DNA of 64,000 bases from Chromobacterium sp. ATCC 53434 (GTDB lineage: Bacteria; Pseudomonadota; Gammaproteobacteria; Burkholderiales; Chromobacteriaceae). Under the pieces are notes generated by a model. It ran no database searches and had not been told where the DNA came from. It saw only the letters and a program-made list of their open reading frames with translations. Position 1 is the first letter of the stretch. Each line of letters begins with the position of its first letter. This document shows positions 20,066 to 29,219 of this stretch, piece by piece. Position numbers and translations under genes: made by a program. The DNA is taken from positions 124,001 to 188,000 of the forward strand of contig NZ_CP025429.1 of assembly GCF_002848345.1 (NCBI RefSeq), in the 5' to 3' direction.

Positions 20066-20779
20066 TTATTCCCAGTCGCTGCGCGAGAACAGATAGCCCT
20101 TGCCGCGCACCGTCTTGATCCGAGCCGGCGCGTCCGGATTGTCGCCCAGCTTGCGGCGCAGCCGCGAGATGCGGGCGTCTATCGAGCGGTCCAGGCCGTC
20201 GAAGCCTATGCCGCGCAGCTCGCCCATGATGTCGTCGCGGGACAGCACCTGGCCGGCATGGGTGGCCAGCAGCCACAGCAGGTCGAACTCGGCGGTGGTC
20301 AGCTCGATCTGCTCGTCGCCGAGCAGGGCCTCGCGCGTGCCCTGGCTGATGCTGAACTGGCCGAAAGTGATGCTATCGCTGTCGGCGGCGGGGTTCTGGC
20401 TGTCGGCGCGCGCGCCGCCGCTGCGTCTGAGCAGCGCGCGGATGCGGGCCAGCAGCCGGCGGGGCTCCACCGGCTTGGCCAGGTAGTCGTCGGCGCCCAG
20501 CTCCAGGCCGAGGATCTCGTCGACGTCCTCGTCGCGGGCCGTCATCATCAGGATGCGGCCGCCGTAGTGCGGCCGCACGTCGCGGCAGACGTCGAAGCCC
20601 TCCTTGCCCGGCAGCATCACGTCCAGCACCACCAGGTCGGGGCGCGCCTCCAGGATGGCGGCCGGCGCGGTGTCGCCGCGGCCGTGCAGGCTGACCTGGT
20701 AGCCGTGCTTGGTCAGGTAGGCGGCGACCAGCTCGGCCAGCCTGGCGTCGTCTTCGACGATGAGGATATGTTGTGCCAT
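20066..20779 (-). CDS. rstA: OmpR-family response regulator, RstA-like
   Basis: 237 residues from the ATG at 20779 (MAQHILIVEDD). The receiver domain has the acidic pocket EDD at 9-11, phospho-acceptor Asp53 (VVLDVMLPGKEG) and Lys in DDYLAKP. The C-terminal winged helix matches RstA closely: FDLLWLLATHAGQ, then GFDGLDRSIDARISRLRRKL and RIKTVRGKGYLF. First gene of the pair; the divergent cstA begins 191 bases away. Confidence 0.9.
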   Translation of the reverse strand: MAQHILIVEDDARLAELVAAYLTKHGYQVSLHGRGDTAPAAILEARPDLVVLDVMLPGKEGFDVCRDVRPHYGGRILMMTARDEDVDEILGLELGADDYLAKPVEPRRLLARIRALLRRSGGARADSQNPAADSDSITFGQFSISQGTREALLGDEQIELTTAEFDLLWLLATHAGQVLSRDDIMGELRGIGFDGLDRSIDARISRLRRKLGDNPDAPARIKTVRGKGYLFSRSDWE

Positions 20780-20970
20780 TGCGTCGGGGCTTTGAACAGG
20801 CTCTCGTTGATGCGTCGGGGAAAATAGTAACACGCGTTTGGGCGCTTGGCAGGCTTGTGTTTCCGCCGACATGCCGACAGAATCAATATGTAGAACCACA
20901 CCCGGACGCAGAGCCGGCAGATGGGCTGCCGCCGCGCAAGCTGGGGGAGATAGAGAACAGGGACTTCCTT

Positions 20971-23037
20971 ATGCAACAGATCAAGCAGTGTGTCGTCTGG
21001 CTGCTGGTGGCGCTGGCGGGGGCGACCGCTTTCGCGATGGTGGCCTTGAACCGCGGCGAGACCATCAACGCGGTGTGGCTGGTGGTGGCGGCCTTGTCGG
21101 TGTACGCGATCGCCTACCGTTTCTACAGCCGCTTCATCGCCGACAAGGTGCTGGAGCTGGACGCGCGCCGGCTGACGCCGGCGGAGAAATTCAACGATGG
21201 GCTCGACTACGTGCCCACCAATAAATGGGTGGTGTTCGGCCATCACTTCGCCGCCATCGCCGGCGCCGGCCCGCTGGTCGGACCGGTGCTGGCCGCGCAG
21301 ATGGGTTATCTGCCCGGCACGCTGTGGATCCTGGTCGGCGTGATGCTGGCCGGCGCGGTGCAGGATTTCCTGACGCTGTTCCTGTCGATGCGTCGCGACG
21401 GCAAGTCGCTCGGCGAGATGATACGGCAGGAGCTCGGGCCGGTGGCCGGCGTGATCGCCTCCGTCGGCGTGTTGATGATCATGGTGATCCTGCTGGCGGT
21501 GCTGGCGCTGGTGGTGGTCAAGGCGCTGGCCGACAGCCCGTGGGGCACCTTCACCATCGCCTGCACGATACCGATCGCCCTGTTCATGGGCGTGTACAGC
21601 CGCTTCATCCGGCCGGGCAAGATAGGCGAGGTGTCGGTGCTGGGCTTCATCCTCCTGATGCTGGCCATCGTCTATGGCGGCGACGTCGCCAAGAGCGCCA
21701 CGCTGGCGCCGCTGTTCACGCTCAAGGGCACGACGCTGGCCTGGACGCTGATAGGCTACGGCTTCGTCGCCTCGGTGCTGCCGGTGTGGCTGCTGCTGGC
21801 GCCGCGCGACTATTTGTCCACTTTTCTGAAGATAGGCACCATCGTCGGCCTGGCCATCGGCATTCTGGTGGTGGCGCCGCAGCTGCACATGCCGGCGCTG
21901 ACCCGCTTCGTCGACGGCAGCGGTCCGGTGTTCGCCGGCAATCTGTTCCCCTTCCTGTTCATCACCATCGCCTGCGGCTCGGTGTCGGGCTTCCACGCGC
22001 TGGTGGCCTCCGGCACCACGCCTAAGCTGATCGAGAACGAGAGCCACGCGCGGATGGTGGGCTACGGCGCGATGCTGGTGGAAAGCTTCGTCGCCATCAT
22101 GGCGCTGATCGCCGCCTGCGTGCTCGATCCGGGCGTCTACTTCGCGATGAACAGCCCGGCGGCGCTGATAGGCAAGACCGCCGCCGACGCGGCCCAGGCG
22201 ATTTCCAGCTGGGGCTTCATCGTGACGCCTGAGACGCTGACCCAACTGGCCGCCGATGTCGGCGAGCACAGCGTGTTGTCGCGCGCCGGCGGCGCGCCGA
22301 CGCTGGCGGTCGGCATGGCGCACATCCTGTCCGGCGTCATCGGCGGCAAGACGATGATGGCGTTCTGGTACCACTTCGCCATTCTGTTCGAGGCCTTGTT
22401 CATCCTGACCACCGTCGACGCCGGCACCCGCGTGCTGCGCTTCATGATCCAGGACCTGCTGGGCATCTTCATCAAGCCGATGGCCGACACCGAGTCGTGG
22501 GCGGCCAACTTCGTCGCCACCGGCCTGGCCGTCGCCGCCTGGGGCTATTTCCTGTACCAGGGCGTGGTCGATCCGCTGGGCGGCATCAACACGCTGTGGC
22601 CGCTGTTCGGCATCGCCAACCAGATGCTGGCCGGCATCGCGCTGACGTTGGCCACCGTGGTGCTGGTGAAGATGCAGAAGACGCGCTATGTGTGGGTGAC
22701 CGCGCTGCCGACCGTCTGGCTGCTGCTGGCGACGCTGACCGCCGGCTGGCAGAAGTTGTTCGATGCCAGCCCGAAGATCAGCTTCCTGACCCACGCCGAG
22801 AAGTTCTCGGCCGCCGCCGCCAACGGCCAGCTGCTGGCGCCGGCGAAGAATATGGCGCAAATGCAGCAGATCATCTTCAATGATTATGTGGACGCCACGC
22901 TGGCCGCGCTGTTCATGGCGGTGGTGGTGGCGATGCTGGTGTCCGGCATCCACGTGATCCGCAAGTCGCTGGCGGTGAAGTGGGTGACGGCGAAGGAAGT
23001 GCCGGCGGTATACCGGCAGGGAGGCGCCAATGGCTGA
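20971..23037 (+). CDS. cstA: CstA-family carbon starvation / pyruvate transporter
   Basis: 688 residues (E. coli CstA 701), with many membrane helices. Family motifs: TPAEKFNDGLDYVPTNKWVVFGHHFAAIAGAGPLVGPVLAAQMGYLPG near the N-terminus, FLTLFLSMRRDGKSLGE, and GSVSGFHALVASGTTPK. E. coli homologues CstA and BtsT act in peptide/pyruvate uptake. The start at 20971 is chosen because the longer upstream frame lacks similarity. It overlaps ybdD by eight bases. Confidence 0.93.
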   Translation: MQQIKQCVVWLLVALAGATAFAMVALNRGETINAVWLVVAALSVYAIAYRFYSRFIADKVLELDARRLTPAEKFNDGLDYVPTNKWVVFGHHFAAIAGAGPLVGPVLAAQMGYLPGTLWILVGVMLAGAVQDFLTLFLSMRRDGKSLGEMIRQELGPVAGVIASVGVLMIMVILLAVLALVVVKALADSPWGTFTIACTIPIALFMGVYSRFIRPGKIGEVSVLGFILLMLAIVYGGDVAKSATLAPLFTLKGTTLAWTLIGYGFVASVLPVWLLLAPRDYLSTFLKIGTIVGLAIGILVVAPQLHMPALTRFVDGSGPVFAGNLFPFLFITIACGSVSGFHALVASGTTPKLIENESHARMVGYGAMLVESFVAIMALIAACVLDPGVYFAMNSPAALIGKTAADAAQAISSWGFIVTPETLTQLAADVGEHSVLSRAGGAPTLAVGMAHILSGVIGGKTMMAFWYHFAILFEALFILTTVDAGTRVLRFMIQDLLGIFIKPMADTESWAANFVATGLAVAAWGYFLYQGVVDPLGGINTLWPLFGIANQMLAGIALTLATVVLVKMQKTRYVWVTALPTVWLLLATLTAGWQKLFDASPKISFLTHAEKFSAAAANGQLLAPAKNMAQMQQIIFNDYVDATLAALFMAVVVAMLVSGIHVIRKSLAVKWVTAKEVPAVYRQGGANG

Positions 23038-23218
23038 GCTGTGGAGGGCGGTGGTGCTGACCGCCCGCTTGATGGTGGGGCAGCGCGACTACGATCTGTA
23101 TGTCGGCCGCCGCCGCCGTTTCGATCCGGAGGCGCAGGTGATGAGCCGCGAGGAATTCTTCCGCTATTGCCAGGAGCAGCGTTACGGCGGCAAGAGCGTC
23201 AAGAAGTGCCCGTGCTGA
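23030..23218 (+). CDS. ybdD: YbdD/YjiX-family small protein
   Basis: 62 residues, the conserved cstA partner: LTARLMVGQRDYDLYVGRRR, then MSREEFFRYCQEQRYGG, ending KKCPC. Usually encoded directly after cstA or btsT; the role is thought to be linked to transport. It starts inside the cstA 3' end, implying coupling. Confidence 0.93.
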   Translation: MAELWRAVVLTARLMVGQRDYDLYVGRRRRFDPEAQVMSREEFFRYCQEQRYGGKSVKKCPC

Positions 23219-23267
23219 GTCCGGAAAGCGTCCAGCCGGGCTGAGGCCCGACGCAAGCGTCCCGCAC

Positions 23268-23300
23268 AAGCCCGCCTGGTCTATGCCTGGCGGGCTTTTT
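23268..23300 (+). terminator. Terminator of cstA-ybdD
   Basis: Arms AAGCCCGCC (23268-23276) and GGCGGGCTT (23289-23297) with a T-run to 23300, 50 bases past the ybdD stop. Confidence 0.85.
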
Positions 23301-23356
23301 GTCGCCATGGCCGGACGCGATGATGAAAATCGCCCGGTCGACGCCGGGCGGTTCGA

Positions 23357-23788
23357 TCAGTCCGCCTTGTTGCTGAGCGGCAGGTCCTTGGCGCCGGCGT
23401 AGAACACCAGCAATTCCACTGCCTCGTCGCCGCTGACGCCGCGGTGCTCGGTGCCCACCATCTCCGCCAGGGTATCGCCGGCGTGCAGCTGGCGCTGCTG
23501 TTTGCCGTCGCGGGTCTGAACCGTCAGCGTTCCCTTGACGACGTAAGCGGCGTTCGGCGACGGATGGCTGTGCCAGGGCAGGCTGGTATGCGGGGGAATG
23601 ACGATGCGAAGCAGGGTCAGCTCGGGTTGGCCGGCGGGGTAGTTCTTGTAGCGCTGGCCATCCCAGGAGCGTTCCGTCTTGAGCAGGGTCTGGCTTTGCA
23701 CCCCGGCGCCGTCGGCGGCGTGGCTCAATGGCGAGGCCAGCAGCGCGGCGAGCAAGGCGAGAGGTAGCTTGATCGGACTGATTTTCAT
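23357..23788 (-). CDS. Secreted cupin-domain protein
   Basis: 143 residues with a signal peptide (MKISPIKLPLALLAALLASPLSHA). The cupin core has metal-ligand candidates in PWHSHPSPNAAYVVKGTLTV and GDTLAEMVGTEHRGVSG. This matches the cupin_2 group of small periplasmic proteins of unknown function. Alone between cstA-ybdD and a large inverted repeat. Confidence 0.85.
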   Translation of the reverse strand: MKISPIKLPLALLAALLASPLSHAADGAGVQSQTLLKTERSWDGQRYKNYPAGQPELTLLRIVIPPHTSLPWHSHPSPNAAYVVKGTLTVQTRDGKQQRQLHAGDTLAEMVGTEHRGVSGDEAVELLVFYAGAKDLPLSNKAD

Positions 23789-23839
23789 ATGTTTTCCCTG
23801 TAGTCTGCGACAGCGCGTATCCGCGAAGCCGTGGTGTCA

Positions 23840-23879
23840 GAGCCGGTTCGCGATCTTTAAAAAGATCGTGAACCGGCTC
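23840..23879. repeat. 19-bp near-perfect inverted repeat upstream of the cupin gene
   Basis: Arms GAGCCGGTTCGCGATCTTT (23840-23858) and AAAGATCGTGAACCGGCTC (23861-23879), one mismatch, two-base loop. Not followed by a T-run on either strand. It lies 52 bases upstream of the cupin start. It could be a large operator, an RNA cruciform or an element remnant. Confidence 0.6.
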
Positions 23880-23935
23880 ACAGTGACTTCGACCGTCTCA
23901 ATGCGTGATTGAAAGCCCGCGTCAGGCCGTTTGAG

Positions 23936-23975
23936 AAAAAGAAAGCCGCCGAGTTCCAGCGATGGAAGACGGCGG
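23936..23975 (-). terminator. Probable terminator of yeiH
   Basis: Arms CCGCCG (23946-23951) and CGGCGG (23970-23975); on the minus strand the stem is followed by CTTTCTTTTTC. It lies 54 bases past the yeiH stop. Confidence 0.5.
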
Positions 23976-24028
23976 ATTGCTTGTCGGTCGGCTGGCGTCC
24001 CTCGCGTCGGCAGGGGACCGGCCGGCGT

Positions 24029-25060
24029 TCAGTGCAGCAGGGCCAGCACTCCGGCGTTGATCAGGCCGCCGCCGACGATCAGCCAGCCGAACAGCGCGCT
24101 GGCCAGCAATAGCGGCTTGGCGCCGGCCTGGCGTATCGCCGAGACGTGGGTGGTGACGCCCAGCGCGGCCATCGCGGCGGCCAACAGCAGATTGTCCAGC
24201 GCGATGATCTGCTGCAGCAGCGCTTGCGGCAGCAGGCCGAAGGAGTTGAAGCCGGCCACGGCGAGGAAGGCGACGGCGAACCAGGGGATGGAGATCGCCT
24301 GCTTTTGCTGATGGCCGCCGCTGTGCTTGTTCGCCAGCCAGGCGGACAGGCCGATCAGGAACGGGGCCAGCATCATCACCCGTATCATCTTGGTGATCAC
24401 CGCGGTGTTCATCGCCGCGTCGCTGATCGATTTGCCGGCCGCGACCGCCTGCGCCACCTCGTGGATGGTGGAGCCGGCGAACAGGCCGTAGCTGAACTCG
24501 GAAACGCCCAGGTGGCGCACCGCGTCGTACATTAGCGGCCACAGGAACATCGCGGCGGTGCCGAATACCACCACGGTGGCCACCGCGACGGCCACTTTCT
24601 CCGCGTGGGCCTTGATGACCGGTTCGGTGGCCAGCACCGCGGCCGCGCCGCAGATTGAGCTGCCGGCGCCGATCAGGATCACGCTCTGCTCGTCGAGGCC
24701 CAGCTTCTTGCGGCCCAGCCAGAACGCCAGCATGAAGGTGGAACTCAGCACCAGCGCGTCGATCAGCACGCCGGAGAGGCCCACCGCGGCGATGTCCTGG
24801 AAGGTCAGCTTGAAGCCGAACAGGATGATGCCGGCGCGCAGCAGCTTCTGCTTGGCGAAGGTCACGCCATGGTGGCTGGGCTCGGCGACGAAGCGGTAGA
24901 CGGTGTTGCCGACCAGCATGCCGCCGATGATGGCGATGGTCAGCGCGGAGAAGCCCAGGCTTTTCATCGCCGGCAGTTCGGCGGCCCAGATGCCGGCGCC
25001 GGCGAGGCCCAGCGACAGCGCCAGGCCGGGAATCAGATTGCGATATTTAGTCATATACAA
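24029..25060 (-). CDS. yeiH: YeiH-family (UPF0324) putative sulfate exporter
   Basis: 343 residues with about ten membrane helices. Family hallmarks: [36 protein letters not shown], and [19 protein letters not shown]. Homologues are annotated as putative sulfate exporters; substrate not proven. The start could be the ATG at 25060 or the Met two codons later. It is divergent from a LysR gene, the same arrangement as E. coli yeiE-yeiH. Confidence 0.88.
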   Translation of the reverse strand: MYMTKYRNLIPGLALSLGLAGAGIWAAELPAMKSLGFSALTIAIIGGMLVGNTVYRFVAEPSHHGVTFAKQKLLRAGIILFGFKLTFQDIAAVGLSGVLIDALVLSSTFMLAFWLGRKKLGLDEQSVILIGAGSSICGAAAVLATEPVIKAHAEKVAVAVATVVVFGTAAMFLWPLMYDAVRHLGVSEFSYGLFAGSTIHEVAQAVAAGKSISDAAMNTAVITKMIRVMMLAPFLIGLSAWLANKHSGGHQQKQAISIPWFAVAFLAVAGFNSFGLLPQALLQQIIALDNLLLAAAMAALGVTTHVSAIRQAGAKPLLLASALFGWLIVGGGLINAGVLALLH

Positions 25061-25161
25061 ATGCCTCTTTGATCTATGCCTAACGATACGCGACTGTTCA
25101 TAAGTAAAAAAACGGATAAAATTAATTAATATAAGTAGTAAAACCGATTAGTGAGGCGACG

Positions 25162-26031
25162 ATGAGCTTGCGCATCAGTCTGCGCGAACTGGAAGTGTTC
25201 GCGGCGGTGGCGGAGCTGGGCACGGTGACGCGCGCGGCCGAGCGGGTGGCGCTGACGCAGTCGGCGGCCAGCCAGGCGCTGGACAAGCTGGAGCAGGGCC
25301 TGGGCGTCAGGCTGTTCGACCGCGTCGGACGACGGCTGCTGATCAACGAGCACGGCCGGCTGCTGCTGCCGCGCGCCCGCGCGCTGCTCGACGCCGCGCA
25401 CGATCTGCAGGGCTTGTTCGACGGCGGCGGGCTGGCCTTGCGCGTCGGCGCCAGCACCACCATCGCCAACTATCTGCTGCCGCCGCTATTGGCCGCCTTC
25501 CGCCGCGACTGGCCGCAGGCGCGGCTGGAGCTGGAGGTGGCCAACACCCGCGACATCGTCGAGGCGGTGGCGGCCTTTCGCGTCGATTTCGGCCTGATCG
25601 AGGGGCCCTGCCACCATCCGGAGCTGCTGGCCAGTCCATGGCGGCAGGACGAATTGCTGGTGTTCGCTGCTGCGTCCCACCCCTTGGCCGGGCGCAAGGT
25701 GTCGGCGGCGGAGCTGGCCGAGGCGGAGTGGATATTGCGCGAGGCCGGCTCCGGCACCCGCGAGGAGGTGGAGCGGGTGCTGCTGCCGCATCTGATGCGC
25801 TTGTCCATCAGCATGGAGCTGGGTCACTCGGAGGCGATCAAGCACGCGGTGGCGGCCGGGCTGGGCGTCAGCTGCCTGTCGCGGCACGTGGTGGCCGACC
25901 TGCTGGCGGCCGGCGGCGTCGTCGAGGTGGACGCCGACCTGCCGCGGCTGACCCGGACGCTGTACCGCGTCCAGCACAGGGACAAGGCGATAGGTCGCGG
26001 CATGGAGGCCTTCGGCCGGCACCTGCAATGA
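25162..26031 (+). CDS. LysR-family regulator, YeiE-like
   Basis: 289 residues. HTH at ~5-60 (LRELEVFAAVAELGTVTRAA; ALTQSAASQALDKLE; GVRLFDRVGRRLLINEHGR). The effector domain resembles the CysB/YeiE group (LRVGASTTIANYLLPPLL; FGLIEGPCHHPEL; EAGSGTREEVE). It is separated from yeiH by 101 AT-rich bases and probably regulates it. Its stop lies directly at the terminator at 26031. Confidence 0.88.
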   Translation: MSLRISLRELEVFAAVAELGTVTRAAERVALTQSAASQALDKLEQGLGVRLFDRVGRRLLINEHGRLLLPRARALLDAAHDLQGLFDGGGLALRVGASTTIANYLLPPLLAAFRRDWPQARLELEVANTRDIVEAVAAFRVDFGLIEGPCHHPELLASPWRQDELLVFAAASHPLAGRKVSAAELAEAEWILREAGSGTREEVERVLLPHLMRLSISMELGHSEAIKHAVAAGLGVSCLSRHVVADLLAAGGVVEVDADLPRLTRTLYRVQHRDKAIGRGMEAFGRHLQ

Positions 26032-26066
26032 AAAACGGGCAAGACCGTCAGGTCCTGCCCGTTTTT
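26031..26066 (+). terminator. Terminator of the YeiE-like gene
   Basis: Stem AAAACGGGCAAGACC / GGTCCTGCCCGTTTTT-like arms (26032-26046 and 26051-26065) with GTCA loop and T-run, overlapping the stop codon. The A/T-flanked stem could work on both strands. Confidence 0.85.
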
Positions 26067-26090
26067 CATCGGCGCCAGGGGCCGGATAGC

Positions 26091-26520
26091 TCAAGAAAGC
26101 CCCAAGGCGCGCCGCCGCAGGCAGTACCTGTCGTACGACCAGGCGGCGCAACGCGGCATCGGGGCTTCTCTTGGCGGGCCCTTCAGAACCCAGACAGGTC
26201 AAGAAAGCCCCGGGGCAAGGCGCGCCGCCGCAGGCAGTACCTGTCGTACGACCAGGCGGCGCAACGCGGCATCAGGGCTTCTCTTGGGGGGCCCTTCAGA
26301 ACCCAGACAGGTCAAGAAAGCCCCGGGGCAAGGCGCGCCGCCGCAGGCAGTACTTATCGTACGACCAGGCGGCGCAACGCGGCATCAGGGCTTCTCTTGG
26401 GGGGCCCTTCAGAACCCAGACAGGTCAAGAAAGCCCCGGGGCAAGGCGCGCCGCCGCAGGCAGTACTTATCGTACGACCAGGCGGCGCAACGCGGCATCG
26501 GGGCTTCTCTTGGCCTGTCT
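26091..26520. repeat. Tandem array: four copies of a ~113-bp dyad-rich unit
   Basis: Copies begin at 26091, 26199, 26312 and 26425; spacings are 108, 113 and 113 bp. The first lacks five bases (GGGGC after the CCCC) and the last is cut at emrB. Copies differ by only a few bases (for example TACCTGTC in copies 1-2, TACTTATC in copies 3-4). Each unit has nested inverted segments: outer CAAGAAAGCCCC against GGGGCTTCTCTTG, inner GCGCCGCC against GGCGGCGC, and a core with CAGGCAGTACCTG and TCGTACGA. The final copy is flanked by AGACAGG (26418) and CCTGTCT (26514-26520), the latter overlapping the emrB stop codon. No gene is credible in the 487 bases 26032-26518. Confidence 0.9.
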
Positions 26521-28051
26521 AGTGCGCGCCGCTGTCGCCGCCGGCGGCAGTGAACGGCGGCTTGGCGAACCAGACCAGCGCGATCAGCAGCACGAACAGG
26601 ATGCCGGAGACCCAGAAGATCTCGTTGGCGGCCATGATATAGCCCTGTTTGGTGATCTGCAGCTGGGTCAGCGCGTGCTGCTGGCTGCCGCCCAGGCCCA
26701 GCCGGCCCATCGCGTCGAACCACGAGACCGAGGCCGGATCGTACTGCGTCACATGCTCGGTCAGCTTGGCGTGGTGCTGCGCCTCGCGGCGGTCCCACAT
26801 CGTCGTCGTGATCGAGGTGCCTATGCTGCCGGCCAGGATGCGCAGGAAGTTGGACAGGCTGGACGCGCTGGCGATCCGCGACGGATGCAGGCCGGACAGC
26901 GTGATCGTCGTCAGCGGCATGAAGAAGCAGGCCACGCCTATGCCCTGCACCACCTGGGGCCACACCACGTAGGAAAAGTCCATGTCGGTGTTGAAGTTGC
27001 TGCGCCAGAAGAAGCAGATCGCGTAGACGCTGAAGCTGATCGTCACCAGCCAGCGCATGTCCCAGCGGTGCGCGTTCTTGCCTATGATGGGCGACAGCAC
27101 GACCGGGATCAGGCCTATAGGCGCGGCGGCGAGGCCGGCCCAGGTGGCGGTGTAGCCCAGTTGGGTCTGCAGCATCAAGGGCAGCAGCACCACGGCGCCG
27201 AAGTACAGCATGAAGCCCAGGCTGATCGCGATGGTGCCGACGGTGAAGTTGCGCTGGCTGAACAGCGACAGGTCGACGATAGGATGTTCCTCGCCCAGCT
27301 CCCAGATCACCAGATAGACCAGCGACAGGAAGGCGACCACCGCCAGCGTGACGACTTCGGCGGAGTTGAACCAGTCCAGCTCCTTGCCGCGGTCCAGCAT
27401 CATCTGCAGCGAGCCGACGCCGACCACCAGCAGCGCCAGACCCAGCTTGTCGATAGGCAGGTCCACGGTGTCGGTTTCGCGCGGCTTCAGAATGCGCCAG
27501 GAAATGAAGGCGGCCGCGAGGCCCACCGGCACGTTGATGAAGAAGATCCAGCCCCAGTGCCAGTTGTCGCTGATCACGCCACCGAGGATGGGGCCGAACA
27601 CCGGCGCGACGATCACCGTCATCGCCCATAGCGCCAGCGCCATGCCTTTCTTGGCCGGCGGGTAGCATGACAGCAGCAGGCTTTGCGACAGCGGAATCAT
27701 CGGACCGGCCACCGCGCCTTGCAGCACGCGGAAGAAGATCAGCATTTCCAGGCTGCCGGACATGCCGCACAGCCAGGAGGTCAGCACGAACAGCAGCGTG
27801 GACGCGGTGAACAGCTTGACCTCGCCGAAGCGTTTGGCCAGCCAGCCGGTCAGCGGCACCGCGATGGCGTTGGCGACGCCGAACGATGTGATCACCCAGG
27901 TGCCCTGGCTGGTGGCGGCGCCGAGGTTGCCCGAAATGGTGGGCAGCGCCACGTTGGCGATGGTGGTGTCCAGCACCTGCATGAACACCGACATCGACAG
28001 CGCCAGCGTGATCCAGACCAGTTTCGAGCCGGTCAGTGGCGGATGGTTCAT
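26519..28051 (-). CDS. emrB: EmrB/QacA-type MFS multidrug transporter
   Basis: 510 residues, DHA2 family with 14 membrane helices. Motifs: LDTTIANVALPTISGNLG (motif D1-like), GWLAKRFGEVKLF, RVLQGAVAGPMIPLSQSLLL (motif C region). It works with the HlyD-type adaptor and outer-membrane factor encoded upstream to export drugs across both membranes. Its stop codon lies within the arm of the last tandem repeat copy. Confidence 0.92.
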   Translation of the reverse strand: MNHPPLTGSKLVWITLALSMSVFMQVLDTTIANVALPTISGNLGAATSQGTWVITSFGVANAIAVPLTGWLAKRFGEVKLFTASTLLFVLTSWLCGMSGSLEMLIFFRVLQGAVAGPMIPLSQSLLLSCYPPAKKGMALALWAMTVIVAPVFGPILGGVISDNWHWGWIFFINVPVGLAAAFISWRILKPRETDTVDLPIDKLGLALLVVGVGSLQMMLDRGKELDWFNSAEVVTLAVVAFLSLVYLVIWELGEEHPIVDLSLFSQRNFTVGTIAISLGFMLYFGAVVLLPLMLQTQLGYTATWAGLAAAPIGLIPVVLSPIIGKNAHRWDMRWLVTISFSVYAICFFWRSNFNTDMDFSYVVWPQVVQGIGVACFFMPLTTITLSGLHPSRIASASSLSNFLRILAGSIGTSITTTMWDRREAQHHAKLTEHVTQYDPASVSWFDAMGRLGLGGSQQHALTQLQITKQGYIMAANEIFWVSGILFVLLIALVWFAKPPFTAAGGDSGAH

Positions 28052-28061
28052 TGCGGCGTCC

Positions 28062-29207
28062 TTAGTTGGCGTTGGCTGCCAGGATTTCCGCCACCAGCTT
28101 GTCGGCCTGTTTCAGGTCGGGCAGCGTGCCGTTGTGTTCGCTGACGACGGTCGGCGGCGCGGCTTCGGCCAGCGATTTCCCGTCCTGGTTGCTGGTGTCC
28201 ACCACCGCGTCTATCGACAGGCCGACGCGCAGCGGATGTTCCTGCAGGTCCTTGGCGTCGAGCGCGATGCGCACCGGCACGCGTTGCACCACCTTTATCC
28301 AGTTGCCGGTGGCGTTCTGCGCCGGCAGCAGGGAGAAGGCGCTGCCGGTGCCGGCGGACAGGCCCTGCACCTTGCCGTGGTAGACCACCTTGCCGCCGTA
28401 CAGGTCGGATTTCAGCTCCACCGGCTGGCCGATGCGGATCTTGGCCAGCTGGCCTTCCTTGAAGTTGGCGTCCACCCACAGGTTTTCCAGCGGCACCACG
28501 GCCATCAGCGGCGTGCCGGCGGCGACGCGTTGGCCGACCTGTACGTTGCGGCGGGCGACGGTGCCGGTCACCGGAGACTTGATCTCGGTGCGCTGCAGCG
28601 CCAGCCAGGCTTCCTTCAGACGGCTGGCGGCGGCCTTCACCGCCGGCTGCTGGGACAGCGCGTCCTTGCCGACCAGCGCCAGGCCGGCCTTGGCCTGCTC
28701 CTGCGCGGCGGTCAGCGCGGCCTGCGCGGCGGCGGCGGCGTCGGCGGCGTGGCCCAGTTCCTCGGCCGACATCGCCTCGCTGCCGGCGATCTGCTTGCGG
28801 CGCTTCAGGTCGGCCTCGGCGCGGGCCAGCTCGGTCTGGCGCAGCGTCACCTGGGCGCCCAGCTGCTGGCTGTTGGCCATCAATTGGCGAGTCTGGCGCA
28901 CCGTCTGGGCGAATTCGTTGCGGGCGCGCTCGAAGGCCAGCTGGGCATCGCTGTTGTCGTAGCTGAGCAGCACCTGGCCGGCCTTGACCGTGATGGTGTC
29001 GTCCACCATCACCTTGGCGACGGTGCCGCCGACTTCCGGTGTCACCTGCACCAGATGGCCGCCGACATAGGCGTCATCGGTGTTTTCCTGATGGCTCAGC
29101 ACCAGCGCCCAGTAGGCGCCGTAGCCGATGGCGATGGCGGCGAACAAGGTGGTGGCCACCAGCAGGTTGCGTTTGCGGCTTTGCGCGGTTTCTACTTTCT
29201 GATCCAT
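28062..29207 (-). CDS. emrA: EmrA-type membrane fusion protein (HlyD family)
   Basis: 381 residues. One N-terminal membrane segment (~16-36, LVATTLFAAIAIGYGAYWAL), a lipoyl/biotinyl-like half (YVGGHLVQVTPEVGGTVAKVMVDD), a long coiled-coil hairpin (~95-205) and the second half (IKSPVTGTVARRNVQVGQRV). Links EmrB to the outer-membrane factor. Ten bases before emrB. Confidence 0.92.
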   Translation of the reverse strand: MDQKVETAQSRKRNLLVATTLFAAIAIGYGAYWALVLSHQENTDDAYVGGHLVQVTPEVGGTVAKVMVDDTITVKAGQVLLSYDNSDAQLAFERARNEFAQTVRQTRQLMANSQQLGAQVTLRQTELARAEADLKRRKQIAGSEAMSAEELGHAADAAAAAQAALTAAQEQAKAGLALVGKDALSQQPAVKAAASRLKEAWLALQRTEIKSPVTGTVARRNVQVGQRVAAGTPLMAVVPLENLWVDANFKEGQLAKIRIGQPVELKSDLYGGKVVYHGKVQGLSAGTGSAFSLLPAQNATGNWIKVVQRVPVRIALDAKDLQEHPLRVGLSIDAVVDTSNQDGKSLAEAAPPTVVSEHNGTLPDLKQADKLVAEILAANAN

Positions 29208-29219
29208 TTCAATGCGTCC

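Noticed and set aside
18695..20827. 710-residue plus-strand open frame
   Set aside because: Antisense to rstB-rstA, full of Gln/Ala/Val-rich repeats typical of high-GC shadows.
20713..22953. 746-residue minus-strand open frame
   Set aside because: Antisense to cstA, His/Gln/Arg-rich, no domain.
26091..26520. Possible CRISPR array or coding repeats
   Set aside because: Units are directly contiguous at 113 bp without unique spacers, and no cas genes are nearby. The frames through them (repeating SLGGPFRTQTGQESPG) only reflect the DNA repeat.
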